This document shows, piece after piece, positions 1 through 11,000 of a DNA stretch of 64,000 nucleotides. This DNA is from Hyaloraphidium curvatum (Eukaryota > Monoblepharomycota > Hyaloraphidiomycetes > Hyaloraphidiales > Hyaloraphidiaceae), in assembly GCA_025558095.1 (NCBI GenBank), contig JAIVFI010000042.1, positions 248,001-312,000 of the forward strand. The letters are read 5' to 3'. Every line of letters starts with the position of its first letter. Positions within the stretch are counted from its first letter, which is position 1. The notes below the pieces were generated by a model, which saw only the letters and a program-made list of their open reading frames with translations, searched no databases and had not been told where the DNA came from. Both the position numbers and the translations under genes were made by a program.

Positions 1-2270
1 CAGTTCGCGAAACAGATCCTGTTCCAGTTCCACAGCGACGTCGACGTGTACTCCGGCACGAACCTCCCCGCGAGATCGGGGTAGAACGGCAGCGAGGTGG
101 CGTCCTGCGTCGCCCTGTTGCTCCAGAAGCCCAGGTTGGTCGCGGCGACGGCCTTGGTGTGCGGGCTGCGGCACCGGTCCGCGCGGCTCTGGGTCACGTT
201 GACCCGGTTGAGGAGCCCCTGGACGGTGATGAAGTCCCCGGCGGCATTCCGGGCGCGGACAAAGTACGTCGCGTGGTTGGCGTTGATGTCCGCCTGGGCG
301 GCCTCGTTGCCGCCGACCACGGTGTCCGTGATCGCCGTTCCCTCCTCGATCTGCACCGACGGGCCGATGAGCACCGCGGCCATCTGCACCCGCGAGAAGG
401 TGGAGTACTCCGCGAGCGCGTTGCGGGGCACGTTGAGCAGGGCCCCGCGGGCGCGGTGGCCGTAGGTGCGGATGCGCTTCGCGACGACGTTGCGGTCGTC
501 GAACGCCGAGCTGGCGAGCCCCGCATCGATGGGGTTACTGGCGAACACGCCCGTGCTGGGCAGCCCGGAATCGAGCACGATGGTCCATGTGTCGGGTGCG
601 ACCTGCTGGGCGGACAGCACGCCCCTGCGGACGCCCGTCGTCTGCAGGTTGTCCTTGTGGAAGAACTCGAGCCTGTCGCCCGGCTTGATTTGGTAGCGCC
701 AAAGCGGCATGTTGGTGATCGTCAGCGTCCGCCGGTCCGGCGAGACCGTGATCGGCGAAAACACCGTCGTCTGGTGGAAGTTGACCGCGTCGTCGCCCTG
801 GTACGCGAAAGTCGAATCCTTGACCATGATGCTCCCCTGCGTCAGCGTCGACCACACCCCGTCCGCGGCCCCCGACATGGGCCTGGGGCTCGTCAAGCCG
901 ACCGGGACGGGCACGTCCACCCTGAGCCTGTCGATCCACACCTGCTTGGAGCCCGAGCCGACCCAGACGGCCTTGCCGGGCACCGAGCGGACGAACACGT
1001 CGCGGAGGATGCAGTTGACGCACAGCCGGAGGCGGAACCCGTGCACCTCGTAGGTGAGGTGCTTGATCATGTAGAGCTCGCCCGGGACGGGGGAGCCGCT
1101 GCCGAAGTTGTTCTTCTGGTTGTCGAACGAGATGGTGAAGGTCGGCCCGATCATCGCGTTGGCGCTCAGGCCGCCGTCGGCGACGGTGAGGTTCTGCACC
1201 GAAAGCATCTTGGCGTCGGGGAAGTCGCCGGCATGGAAGCGGAGCATGCTCCCTTTGGGCGCGCCGATCAGCGGCTCGCCGTTCCTCTGCTGGCGCTTGC
1301 CCAGGCGGCGACGGTTCTCCTGGACCTCGGGCACGAGGTAGAACTCGTACCGACCGCGCACGCCGATGGTGAGGAACTGCGGGTCCACGGGATGCACGGA
1401 TTGGTACGCAAAGATGGTATCCGAGTCGACGACGCCGCCGGGGGTGGGCGGGGAGATGAAGGTGAAGGTCCAGCTGGTCTTGTTCCCCGAGATGGATTGG
1501 GACACGAAGCGCGTGAGCGAGGCGATCCGCCAGCGGTTCCCTGCGGGCCGGCGGAGCGGGGCTGTTAGTCGTCGAACGATGGACGCAGCCGAAGCATCCT
1601 CACAATCCCAATCGACCTGGAAGTTCAGAAAGCGGCAGCGGTAGCAGTTGTTGATGTCGAAGAAGGGCAGCGCCAGGCCGTCCTCGGAAAAGGGCCCTGC
1701 GTCGATAGATGCCCGGGTAAAGAGCAGCAGCGCGCCGTTGCCGACGATGGTAAAGTCGTGCAGCGCCCAGCCAAACTTCAAGTGGGTCAGCTGGTAGGTC
1801 TTGCCCGCGGTGAAGATAACCTCGCACGGCCCCAAGTTGCCCGTGGCGATCTCGTGGCATCGATCCAACATGTTCTGCACGTTCCAGGTGACGTCGCCGC
1901 CGTTGTCCGCGCCCCAGTTCCACGAGTACAGCTTGTAGGTCTTTTGCTTTGCGTTGGGCGGCAGCGGCTCGCGCATCGTCCAGTTGAACCACTGAAAAGT
2001 CGGCTGCGCCTGCCTCTGCTGCAGTCGGCGCGCCGGGTCGCGCAGCTCGGCCCAGTAGTCCGTCTGCGGCACGTCGAGGGGCAGATCGTACTTCGCGACG
2101 TACTTGGGGTCCGACAGCTCGATGCGCGGCGACGAGGGCCGGAAATTGTTCGGCAGCGTGAGATCAGGCGAGGGGCGCGGCCCGCGGCGCGTGGTGCGTG
2201 CGGCGGCGGCGGCGGGGAGGGCCGCGGCGAGGACGCCGAGTGCGATGGTCAGGACGCGGAGTGCGCGCAT
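1..2270 (-). CDS. Secreted right-handed beta-helix protein, GH110-like layout (3' end beyond window)
   Basis: The gene starts at 2270 and runs off the left edge of the window. The first residues, MRALRVLTIALGVLAAALPA, form a clear signal peptide, so the product is probably secreted. One intron (1541-1603, 63 nt) has donor GTGAGG, a GACTAAC branch site and a CGCAG acceptor; removing it gives ...NFQVDWDWNRW.... The mature protein shows short beta-rich repeats such as PFFDINNCYRCRFLNFQ and a GDDAVNFH motif. These resemble the parallel beta-helix of the pectate-lyase superfamily and in particular the DDAxNxH pattern of GH110 alpha-1,3-galactosidases. Polysaccharide or glycan binding or cleavage is an inference. 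An in-frame ATG 18 nt upstream (2288) could be the real start. The long open frames on the other strand are shadows. Confidence 0.72.
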   Translation of the reverse strand, partial: MRALRVLTIALGVLAAALPAAAAARTTRRGPRPSPDLTLPNNFRPSSPRIELSDPKYVAKYDLPLDVPQTDYWAELRDPARRLQQRQAQPTFQWFNWTMREPLPPNAKQKTYKLYSWNWGADNGGDVTWNVQNMLDRCHEIATGNLGPCEVIFTAGKTYQLTHLKFGWALHDFTIVGNGALLLFTRASIDAGPFSEDGLALPFFDINNCYRCRFLNFQVDWDCEDASAASIVRRLTAPLRRPAGNRWRIASLTRFVSQSISGNKTSWTFTFISPPTPGGVVDSDTIFAYQSVHPVDPQFLTIGVRGRYEFYLVPEVQENRRRLGKRQQRNGEPLIGAPKGSMLRFHAGDFPDAKMLSVQNLTVADGGLSANAMIGPTFTISFDNQKNNFGSGSPVPGELYMIKHLTYEVHGFRLRLCVNCILRDVFVRSVPGKAVWVGSGSKQVWIDRLRVDVPVPVGLTSPRPMSGAADGVWSTLTQGSIMVKDSTFAYQGDDAVNFHQTTVFSPITVSPDRRTLTITNMPLWRYQIKPGDRLEFFHKDNLQTTGVRRGVLSAQQVAPDTWTIVLDSGLPSTGVFASNPIDAGLASSAFDDRNVVAKRIRTYGHRARGALLNVPRNALAEYSTFSRVQMAAVLIGPSVQIEEGTAITDTVVGGNEAAQADINANHATYFVRARNAAGDFITVQGLLNRVNVTQSRADRCRSPHTKAVAATNLGFWSNRATQDATSLPFYPDLAGRFVPEYTSTSLWNWNRICFAN

Positions 2271-2619
2271 CGCGGCGGGGGTGCCCATCGCGGAGGGGCG
2301 TATCGACCGATGGGTATGGGCACAAGCACCGACGGCGCCCGGCGCTGTTTAGAGCAGTGGCGTCGGGGCAGCGGGGGTTCGGGGGGTCGCCGCTGCGCCG
2401 CAGGTGTTCGAGGCTCCGGGGATCGCCGCGCCAAACCCCACAAGACAGTTGAGCGGCTACGTTCCGCGCAAGACGAGAGGGATTGCGATGCGGATTGCGC
2501 ATCGCGGGACGATCCGATGCGGACCGTGTGCGCGGCGTTATGCGAGCGGGATTGCTGCGAGCTTCGGAGTTGACCGACCGCGCCGGCAGGTGACGTGGCC
2601 CAAGCACCGAGGACGCGCC

Positions 2620-3783
2620 ATGTCCCCAGCGGACGACGAGCCCGAGCAGGGGGCGCCGCCGCGCTTGCTGCCCGAGATCATGCTCTGCATTGCGGCCGCG
2701 TTGAAGCGGGGGCGGGCGCACGCCAGCCTGCTCGCAGTGGCCTGCGCGTCGCGCGAGACGCACGCGCTCGTCGTGCCGGTCCTGCTCCGCTCGCTGTGCC
2801 CGCGGACGTCCTGGTTCCCCTCGTTCGCAAGGCTGCTCACGTCGGAGGGCGAGACCCGCTCGCTGGTGCGGAGCTTGCGGCTCGAGGACAATCGCGTTGG
2901 TCCCGCCGGAGTTGCGACCTGCCTCGCCGCGTTCCGCCGCCTGGAGCACCTCCACCTCTATCTGGATCTGCGAGGCTTGGACGCAGTTGCCGTCTCCTTG
3001 ATCGAGACCTTGGACTGCCTCCGCGCGCTGCGGGTCGAGTGCCAGGACGTTGCTTCTTCTGCCTCGCTGGGGAACCTGCGGTTCCCGGCCAACGTCGAAA
3101 AGCTGGAGCTCGAAGCCATAAACCGCATCGATAACGCGGGAAGCCTCGTGGAAAGGATCGAAGGCTGCCCCAAGTTGTCCACCCTGGTCCTCAAGGTGAA
3201 CTTTGACTTGGGAAGAATGCAAGACGCGATCGCGGGCAGCTCTTCACTCGTTGCCAAGCTGACGCGGCTGCAAGTGCGCCTGCAATCGGTCTTCCATGCT
3301 CTTTTCCGGCACCCCCATCTGAAGCTCGAGCATCTGAGCGTCGTTTGCACCACGGACGACAGTCTCTACACTCCGGAAGGCACCTGGCAGGTGCTCGCCG
3401 CGCTCGCGGGCCTGGACACCTTCAGGATCTTCAACGCTTGCACCACGGACCTTCTTGGAGGGCTGCCGCAATGCCGCACGCTCGTGCTGCTCGACTGCGA
3501 GCCCGATCTGGGGGCGGACCAGGTCGGCTGCATGGAAGCCGCGATCCGCTCGAGGGCCGGCCGCGTGCTCCTGCCGAAGGGATTCTCGGACGATCGGAGC
3601 CGCCCTGGGTCGCACACGGCCGAGGAGCTGGAGATGTGGGCGCGCCTGGCGGCGGATGACGCCTCGAGCGTGCGGTCGTCGGGGCTTTCGGGGTACTCGA
3701 CCGAGAGCGACATGGAAGGTTTCGGGGCAGGCGAGGCGGAGAGCGACTTTGAAGGCGATTTCGACGGGTCTGAGGAAGTGTAG
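2620..3783 (+). CDS. F-box-like / leucine-rich-repeat protein, intronless
   Basis: The product is 387 residues and has no intron. Near the N-terminus, RLLPEIMLCIAAALKRG followed by a hydrophobic helix looks like a degenerate F-box of the fungal type. After it come LRR-like strands (SLVRSLRLEDN, LEHLHLYLDL, LRALRVEC). The C-terminus is acidic and rich in Ser and Gly. Proteins of this shape usually act as substrate receptors of SCF ubiquitin ligases; no substrate can be inferred. The start at 2620 is chosen because the reading begins to look conserved there, although the frame is open from an ATG at 2404, inside the region upstream of the divergent beta-helix gene. A second protein of the same class is at 27674-29704. 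Confidence 0.68.
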   Translation: MSPADDEPEQGAPPRLLPEIMLCIAAALKRGRAHASLLAVACASRETHALVVPVLLRSLCPRTSWFPSFARLLTSEGETRSLVRSLRLEDNRVGPAGVATCLAAFRRLEHLHLYLDLRGLDAVAVSLIETLDCLRALRVECQDVASSASLGNLRFPANVEKLELEAINRIDNAGSLVERIEGCPKLSTLVLKVNFDLGRMQDAIAGSSSLVAKLTRLQVRLQSVFHALFRHPHLKLEHLSVVCTTDDSLYTPEGTWQVLAALAGLDTFRIFNACTTDLLGGLPQCRTLVLLDCEPDLGADQVGCMEAAIRSRAGRVLLPKGFSDDRSRPGSHTAEELEMWARLAADDASSVRSSGLSGYSTESDMEGFGAGEAESDFEGDFDGSEEV

Positions 3784-4063
3784 TATAGGCAATTCGCTCA
3801 GAAAAGTAGAAAAGTAGCAGTGTTCGAGGCGGGTGCTCTGGGAGAAAGCCGTTTTGCCGGCGGATTTAGGCGCTTTCAAGGGACGAGGCGGGATAGGGTT
3901 GGTTGGCCATTGCACACTCGTCCCCAGCTTGCGTGTTCCAGCGCGGAACTCAGCGACTCGGCTGTCCGCGATTCGTTCGTTGTCGTAGTTGGCCTGCCCG
4001 GAGGACCGACCCGCGTCGCGTCTGGTCTTTGGGGACCAGGGCAGAGGGGCGGGCTGCTTTGCC

Positions 4064-5917
4064 ATGGGCCTCCTCGACGGGATCCTCTCCCTCCCGCTTC
4101 CTGTCCTCCTGGGACTCGGCGTCGTCGCCTGGTTCGGCTACCTCCTCTGGACGTACCGCGATGGCCGGGCCTACGGCACCCGGCCGCGGCCGGACCTCGT
4201 CCACTCCAAGCACCAGGTTCCTCTGCTGGGCGACATATTGTATGCCCCCAAGATTTTCAACAACCGCCTTGAGAATCTGAAGCGCGAGCACGAGGAATAT
4301 GGAGAAGTCTTCCGCACCACGGCTTTCGTGCCCGGGCTCGGATCCTTCAGCATAATCCACACCGTGAACCCCCAGGACGTGGAGACCGTCCTCCGCGACC
4401 CATGTGAGTCGATCCTTACCGCCTGCTTGGTTGCCTTGTGGCTGCTGACGGTCCTTTACGCTTCCTTTGTAGACCTTTTTGTCAAGGGAGATTTGATCAG
4501 GAGCTTCGCCGGCGACTTCTTCGGGGCCGGGATTTTCGCCTCGGACGGGGCCCGCTGGCATTCGCAGCGGAAGACGGCTAGCCACGTCTTCAACGCCCGC
4601 AACTTTCGGAGCGTCTTCAACGAGGACTTTCTCGGCGAGGTCGACAAGCTCTGCTCCCACCTCGCCCGGGCGGCGGAGCTCGGCGCCTTTGTCGATATGC
4701 AGGACCTTCTCCTGCGCTGCACCTTGGACTCGTTCGGCCGACTCGCGATGGGCGCCCACTTTGGCTGTATCGAAGTCGAGGGCACCGTGGTGGACGGCAA
4801 ATACCGCCTGCCGCCGGTCAAGTACATGCAGGTGGGTTGTCGTTGGCAGCAGAGGGGTCCGCGCTGAAGCTGATTCTCTGTTAAGGCATTCGACTACCTC
4901 AACGTTGTCGTCGCCGGACGCGGGCCAAAAGTGGGCTGGCGGTATCTGGAGAAGATCGACGGGACGGCGCAGAAGATCAAGGAGGCGCGGGCTACCATGT
5001 TCGAGGTCGCCGACAAGATCATCGCCGACAAGCGCGCCAAGATCGCCAAGGGCGAAATCGTCAAGGAGTCTGACAGCGGCCATGCGGATATGCTTGATTT
5101 CTTCGCGGCCACGAAGAACTTTGACGGCGGCGTTCCGGACAACGACGAGCTCCGCGACGTGGTGATGAACCTCCGTGGGTTTGTGCGATCTGCTGCAAGA
5201 TCGCTGCTGACACCGCCTTTAGTGATCGCCGGCCGCGACACCACTGCGCAGACGCTTACATGGAGCTTCTACAACCTCTCCCGTCGCCCCGACATCGTTA
5301 AGAAGTGCCGGGACGAAATTTCCCGCGTCCTTGGGGCGGACCGTGCGCCAGATTACGAATCGCTCAAGGAGCTCAAGTACCTCACCGCCGTCTTCTTCGA
5401 GACGCTGAGGCTGCACTCTAACGTGCCCACGACGACGCTGTTTGCCACCAAGGACACGGTGCTGCAGGGTTCCGGGACCAAGGTCTATGCCGGCGAGGGG
5501 GTCGAGTACTCCTCGTGGGCTATGGGTTACAGGAAGGAGCTCTGGGGACCGGACGCCGAGGAATTCAAGCCGGAGAGGTGGATCGACCCCCTCACTGGGT
5601 CCGTGCGGAAGGAGAACCAGTACAAGTACCCCGTGTTCAAGGGCGGACCGCGGATCTGCCTCGGGCAGAACATGGCTATCCAGGAGGGCGTCACCTTCCT
5701 CGCGCAGGTGCTCCGCGCATTCGATCTGGAGCTCGTCAACGAGGACGAGCCGGCCAAGTGGGGCGTCTGGAACGAGGATCCCGCCAAGCGGGAGGGGCGA
5801 TGTGGGTTGCAGCACGTGCTCTGCTTGGAAGTCGCTGACAATTGGCCGGCTACAGATGACGTTGCCATAACGCTTGGGGCGAGACAGAGTGTCGAGTTTT
5901 TGGTTCGCAAGCTGTGA
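4064..5917 (+). CDS. Cytochrome P450, CYP52/CYP63-like (fatty acid omega-hydroxylase clan)
   Basis: Five exons (4064-4403, 4473-4831, 4886-5174, 5223-5801, 5856-5917) give 542 residues. An N-terminal membrane anchor (residues about 8-30) should hold the enzyme in the ER. The I-helix oxygen-binding motif AGRDTT is restored only when the 48-nt intron at 5175-5222 is removed. The K-helix ExxR is ETLR, and the heme-binding loop is FKGGPRICLGQ with the cysteine ligand. The final exon restores the typical ending RYDVAITLG. The pattern is that of the CYP52/63/86 group, which oxidises alkanes and fatty acids at the terminal carbon using NADPH-P450 reductase; the exact substrate is unknown. Its 3' end faces the haloperoxidase-like gene, with 68 bp between stop codons. 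Confidence 0.93.
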
Positions 5918-5985
5918 TTTGCTCCTGTACATATTCGAGCTTCCATTCATGACTACTCAGACCTTTTGCCAACCCCTCCAACGCG

Positions 5986-7798
5986 TCAACGCCCGCTGAG
6001 GTCCAGCAAAGACCCTGTACATGACACCTCACTGATCCCACTGACGGCGACGCCGGTTGATGCGGTGCCCCAATAAAAGTAGATCCATCCCGACTCGGCG
6101 CCGTTGCTGCAGACCAGCCTGAGGCGCAGCGGCATGCCCGTGAGCAAGTCCGTAAAGGCCCGCGAGTCCTGCTCGCAGTTGCGTCGCTGGATGTTGAATC
6201 CAGTCGCGTAGCTGCGGGGCCGCGGTCAGCATGCCGATGCGATCATGCCGGGAGAGTGGGACTTACAACTCCATCTGCTCCATGGGGTGCGTCTGCCATT
6301 CGCTCCTGTGTGCGTTGTACACCTCGAACTTGCCGACCGAATTGCACGCCTGGAAGGGCCTGGCGCGCCGTGCGAGCGAGTAGATCTGCGCGCCGCCCGA
6401 GTTGAGTGGCGCATCGCACGCGCTCGAGTTCCAAACGGGGATGCCGATCTGCAGGTCCGGGCGGCGTGACACGGCGCCGATGTAGAATGCGGGACATTCC
6501 ACGCGAATGGGACGGAGGAGGTTCCGCGAGACGTAGGTGCCGATGGCGCGGCCCATGGCGAGGCCCTTGACGTTGTCGCTCGAGACGTGGATGCCGCCGT
6601 AGATGCGCGACATCCCCGCCTCGTCGGCAGCTGAGGAAAGGCTGGCGAAGGAGCGGGGAGCGATGCCGGGGAAGTCGGTGGGTGCCGTGAAGGGCACATT
6701 GTCGGTGCCGAAAAAGCCGCGGATGGCGTTGGATGCGGCGCCCGAGAAGGTCGAGTGGCCGGAGGTGTAGGCCGGAAACGGAGGTGTGACCAGGAGCGGG
6801 GTCCACGAGGGATCTGCCGGAGGCAGCGCCGGGTTGATCGCGGGATCCGACGTGCGCGCGGCGGTCACGGGTCTGATCGAGTTGAATCGGTACTTTGTCG
6901 TCCAGCACGAGATCCCTGCATCTGCAGTGGCGATGTTTATCAGGGCAAAGAGCCTGGCTTCTTCGAGCTCCGGCAGCGGATTTCCGGCCTGGGAGCGCTG
7001 CTGGACAATGCCAGCCGCAATCGTGTTCCACATTCCCGGGGGCGTCGAGGTCCCGCCTCCCTGGGCCCAGTAGCGCGCAATGTTGGTCTGCTCCGGCGTG
7101 CGCACAGCGGAATTGGCAGCACCGATGCCCATGACCTCGATGAGCTCTTCCGCGTACTGGGGGCTGCTGATGGCAGGCGGCGCCTCGGGCACGGCGAACG
7201 AAGACTCGGGATTCTCGTCGTCAATCTCGGCAGGGACACCGAATGGCGTGACCCGGGGCCACTGTGGCAGCAAAGGAGTCGTGACAAAGGTCGGAGGGGT
7301 GGGCTTCCAGTGCTCGGGACCCGGGACGAGATCGTAGGCGACAACTGCGTCGGAGCCATCGTTCGCACGGAGGGCAACAATCGCAGCCGCAACGGCATCG
7401 CCCCAGCGGATCCCGGCCGAGACGGCGGCGGCGGGCTCGCCATTTGCGCTGATGGCCTGCGCGAAGGTGGCGTTGGTCGTGGAGGCGCTTGCGGGGAAGA
7501 GGGTGTTGAGAACGCCCCGGGCCGCGGCTGCGGCCGCCGCGCCGGGTGCCGCCCCCGCGGCGAGCGACGAGCGGGCAACCGCATAGCTGGAATATCCGGG
7601 AGAAATGCCGTTGACGGCGTCGAACATCGCGACGTGCAGCATCGCCAGTGCGCGCGCGGCGCGGGGCGGGGCGAGCGAGGTGTCGCGGATGCGCTGCAGC
7701 AGCACGGCATTCCAATCCGACGCGGCGCCGGCGTCGGCGGTAGCAAAAAGGGCGCAGAGTGCGGTCGCGAGGGCCGCTAACGCCGCGGCCCGCATCAT
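5986..7798 (-). CDS. Secreted vanadium-dependent haloperoxidase-like / PAP2-superfamily enzyme
   Basis: Two exons (7798-6267, 6211-5986; 55-nt intron with donor GTAAGT) give 585 residues. The start at 7798 puts a signal peptide (residues about 1-24, ending near DAGA) at the N-terminus; the frame is open from 7909 but that extension has no signal. The full vanadate-binding signature is present: K302 in KYRFNSIRP, RP at 309-310, SGH at 346-348, and SRxxxGxHxxxD with H404 and D408. In this superfamily these residues bind vanadate (haloperoxidases) or act on phosphate (PAP2 acid phosphatases). The family is far more common in bacteria, so lateral origin is possible. The second exon adds a Cys-containing tail of 75 residues. 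Halogenating versus phosphatase activity cannot be told from sequence. Confidence 0.88.
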
Positions 7799-8000
7799 GG
7801 GGCGCAACCGGGGCAACGGCTTTGTCCCTGGGGACACGGGAGAAGGTCCCTTCGGGCTGTGCCATAGTTCCCGATCCGTCGCCAAACTGTCCCCCGTCCA
7901 ATCGGGCACTTCCGTGCATCAGTTCATTCTGGTATTGCTGTACATCGTTCTGGGTGTGCTCGCCGCAAGCCCGGGTGCTCGAGTATCGTGATCAGCAAGT

Positions 8001-11000
8001 TTAGCGTTCCTCATCCGTCGGGTATTGTTCGCCAGCACGCTGCCGCGCATAGTAGGCCTCCTTGGCCCGGTGGGTATCGTCCGCTTTCTCGACCAGCTCC
8101 AGCAGGTCCTGCATCAAGCAAACCGGTGAGCTCGAGGCACGCTCCGGCAACTGCCGCCTGAAAAGCCCACCTCGATCATCCGCGTCCTGTCCCACTCGAT
8201 CCTCCTGGCGTTGATGGCCGCGCTCATCTCGGCCGAAAGCACCTCGAGCTCGTCGACGGCAAAGCCCTCGGTGCGATCCAGCAGGTCCGCCCGGAACCGC
8301 TCCAGCAGGACGAGGTCCACGATCAGCGTTGACGTCGGCGCCGAAGTGGTCGCCAGTTCCGAGTCCGAAACTGCGCCGGCTTCCTCTTCCGCTGGTTCTG
8401 CAGCACATGGAGGCAAGCGTTATGCGCATGCCTTGGACTGGCACGAGGAAAGACTCACCATCGATGCGATCGCCGGCACCGTCTACGCCCTGTTCGGCAA
8501 AGATCCTCTCCGCTAGGCCTTCCACCGGGCCCTCGCCCGGGCCTTCCGCCGATCCCGCGGCCCCTTCCTCCTCGATGACCTCCCCGGCGTTGTAGAACTG
8601 CGTCTCGGGAGGGTCCTCGACCTCCATGTCCGACGTGGGCCGGGCCTCGGGCTCCTCGCGCTCCTCGGCCGCCGGCGGTGCCTCCGCGGGGCGCTCGACG
8701 AGCTCGTCCGCGCTGTCGGCCACGGCCTCCTCCTCCTCCGGCCTCGCGGCTGGCTCCTCCTCCGCCTTGTCCCCCTCCTGCGCTGCCTCCTCGTCGCCGT
8801 CCTCGCCCGTGAGGTCGACTTGCTCGGCCCCCCTGAGGCGCCTGCTCGCCTTCCTGGCCTTTTCGCGCTCCCGCCTCCCGCGCTCGCGGCGCTCCCTCTC
8901 CTCTGGCTTCTCGGCCGCCGCCAGCCGCACGGCCGTCGACTCGCACTCGGCCAGGAGCTCTCCGTTCATGTTCCAGACCATGTTCTGCGCGAGGTCGAGC
9001 ATGTCGTTGGCCTGTGATGGAACAAGGTCAAGGGATCTTCATGGCGGCTTGCAGACGCGGCAGCTACCCACCCGTGTAGCCACATCGAGCGCCTCGCGCT
9101 TGGAAAGCCCCTTCGCGGCCGCGTAGATGTCCCAGTTGTCCACCATGAGCCTGAAGTCGTCGAGCCACTCTTCGGGCCTGGCGTACTCCCCCGCGTTGAT
9201 CTTTTCGAACACCACGAGCAGGTTCATCGGCCTCGAGATGCCCTCGACCACGTCCTCGATCGGGTCCAGGGGGCGCGAAAAGTCCTTGAACTGCCGCTCC
9301 TTGGCGATCTCCTGCGTCATGGCGCGCAGCTCACGACGGAGCTCGGAGAGGATGAAGGCGTCGTGCCGCGCGATCTGGCTGCGCTCGTCGCGGGTGAGCT
9401 CCCGCGGCGGGGGCGGAGGGGCCAGCGGCAGGGCCTCGGCGCGGCGCTGCGGGCGGGAGATGGCAGGGACCAGGCCCAGGAGCGTCGAGTCGAGTGCGCG
9501 GATGGGGAAGGCCTTGGGCGGCGGCGGCCGGGTGACCTCCTGGATCAGCTCAGCAAAGTAGGCCTGCCGTGCGTGCTGAATGGAACGAGAGATGGTCAGC
9601 GCCTGCCAAAACCGCCCCCAAGTCAGTTGGCTTACCGCGTCCGGCGGCCCGATCGCCACCACGCCCCTGTGCTCCTTGGCCCCTGGCCACACGCCAAACA
9701 CCCTTCCCAGCAGCTCCTCCGGCAGGTCGCCCAGCTCGCCCTCGGCGGTCGCCACCAGCACCACGGGGTCGTGCGGGTCCACCGCGGTCCCGAGGAGGTC
9801 CACGAACGCCGTCCGCGCCAGCGGCGACAGCGCCGCCCACCACGAGCCCACGTTGGGGACATACGCGACGGAAGGCTTCTGCCGGCGGAGCTCGTGGAAG
9901 TACTGCGCCAACGCCGCCTCGGGAGTCTGGCGATCGCGCATGCGTCAGCGCGAGCGCCAAAACGGTGCCCCCAGCGATCGGCCCCACCCTGCCCGGATCG
10001 GAAACCAGCGTCGCCAGATCCAGCGCCTGCACAAAGAACCGGTACCCCTCCAGCCTCTCGAGCACCGCCGGCCCGACGTAGGTCCCCGCGCCCATCCCCG
10101 GCTTGCCGCACAGCAGCACCCTAGGCCGCAGCGCCTGGCGGTAGGTCAGATGCGGCAGCGAGTAGGACGAGGCGCCGTAGGGGAACCGGCCCTCGTGGGT
10201 CAGCGAGGCCGGGGCGTGCTCGGGCCAGTGGATGTCGCGCTCGCGCGCCGAAGGGGGGAAGGACCGCGCGATCCAGTCCGCGCGGCGCTCCTTGGTGCCG
10301 ATCGGGAGGATGCGGTCGAGGAGGGAGAGGGCAGAGTCGACGGCGGGGCGGAGGAGGGGCTCCAGCGGGGTGGGCAGGGGGCGCGCGGCGGCGGCAGAGT
10401 GGCGGTGGGTCGAAGGCACGATCGCTGCACGGGAGGGCGCGAATCAGCCTACAACCATGCGACCGATTGACTGCGCAACCCCACCCTTCATGCTCTCCAT
10501 GAAATCGTCCATCCCCACCTCGACCGCCGCCGGGTCGATGAGCAGCTTCTCCCCGCTCTCGTAGATCTGCGGCCACCTCCCCCTGAGCGCGCCCAGCGCC
10601 GCCTCGGTGCACAGCGCGCGCACGTCGGCGCCGGCATACCCCTGCGTCGCCAGCGCCAGGCGCTCCCGGACGTCCTCGGGCAGCGGCGGGTTCCAGGAGC
10701 GCGTGGCGGCGTCGATGATCTTGCGCCGCGCGGGGGCCGAGGGGAGGGGGAAGTAGAACTCGCGGTCGAAGCGGCCGGGGCGGCGCAGGGCGGGGTCGAT
10801 GGCGTCGATGCGGTTGGTGGCGCCGATCACGACCACCTGGCCTGTGGGGGCAACGCACTCCGATTGGCTGATGGCAATGCGCCAGTCGAGGCGCGCACCC
10901 ACCCCTGTTGTCCAGCCCGTCCATGAGCGCCAGCAGCGTCGACACGATCGAGCTGTGCACCTGGTCCTGCTTGGCGCTCCGCACGGGCGCCAGCCCGTCG

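Noticed and set aside
159-1568. 469-residue open frame on the plus strand
   Set aside because: It is antisense to the beta-helix gene, rich in Arg/Ala/Gly/Asp/His, and has no family-like pattern; the opposite strand has a signal peptide, an intron and conserved blocks.
6755-7780. 341-residue plus-strand open frame
   Set aside because: It lies antisense to the haloperoxidase-like exon and has the Gly/Arg composition of a GC-driven shadow frame.
8455-8946. Gly/Arg-rich 163-residue frame resembling an RGG protein
   Set aside because: It is a frame-shifted reading of the acidic linker of the Yta7-like gene, on the same strand.
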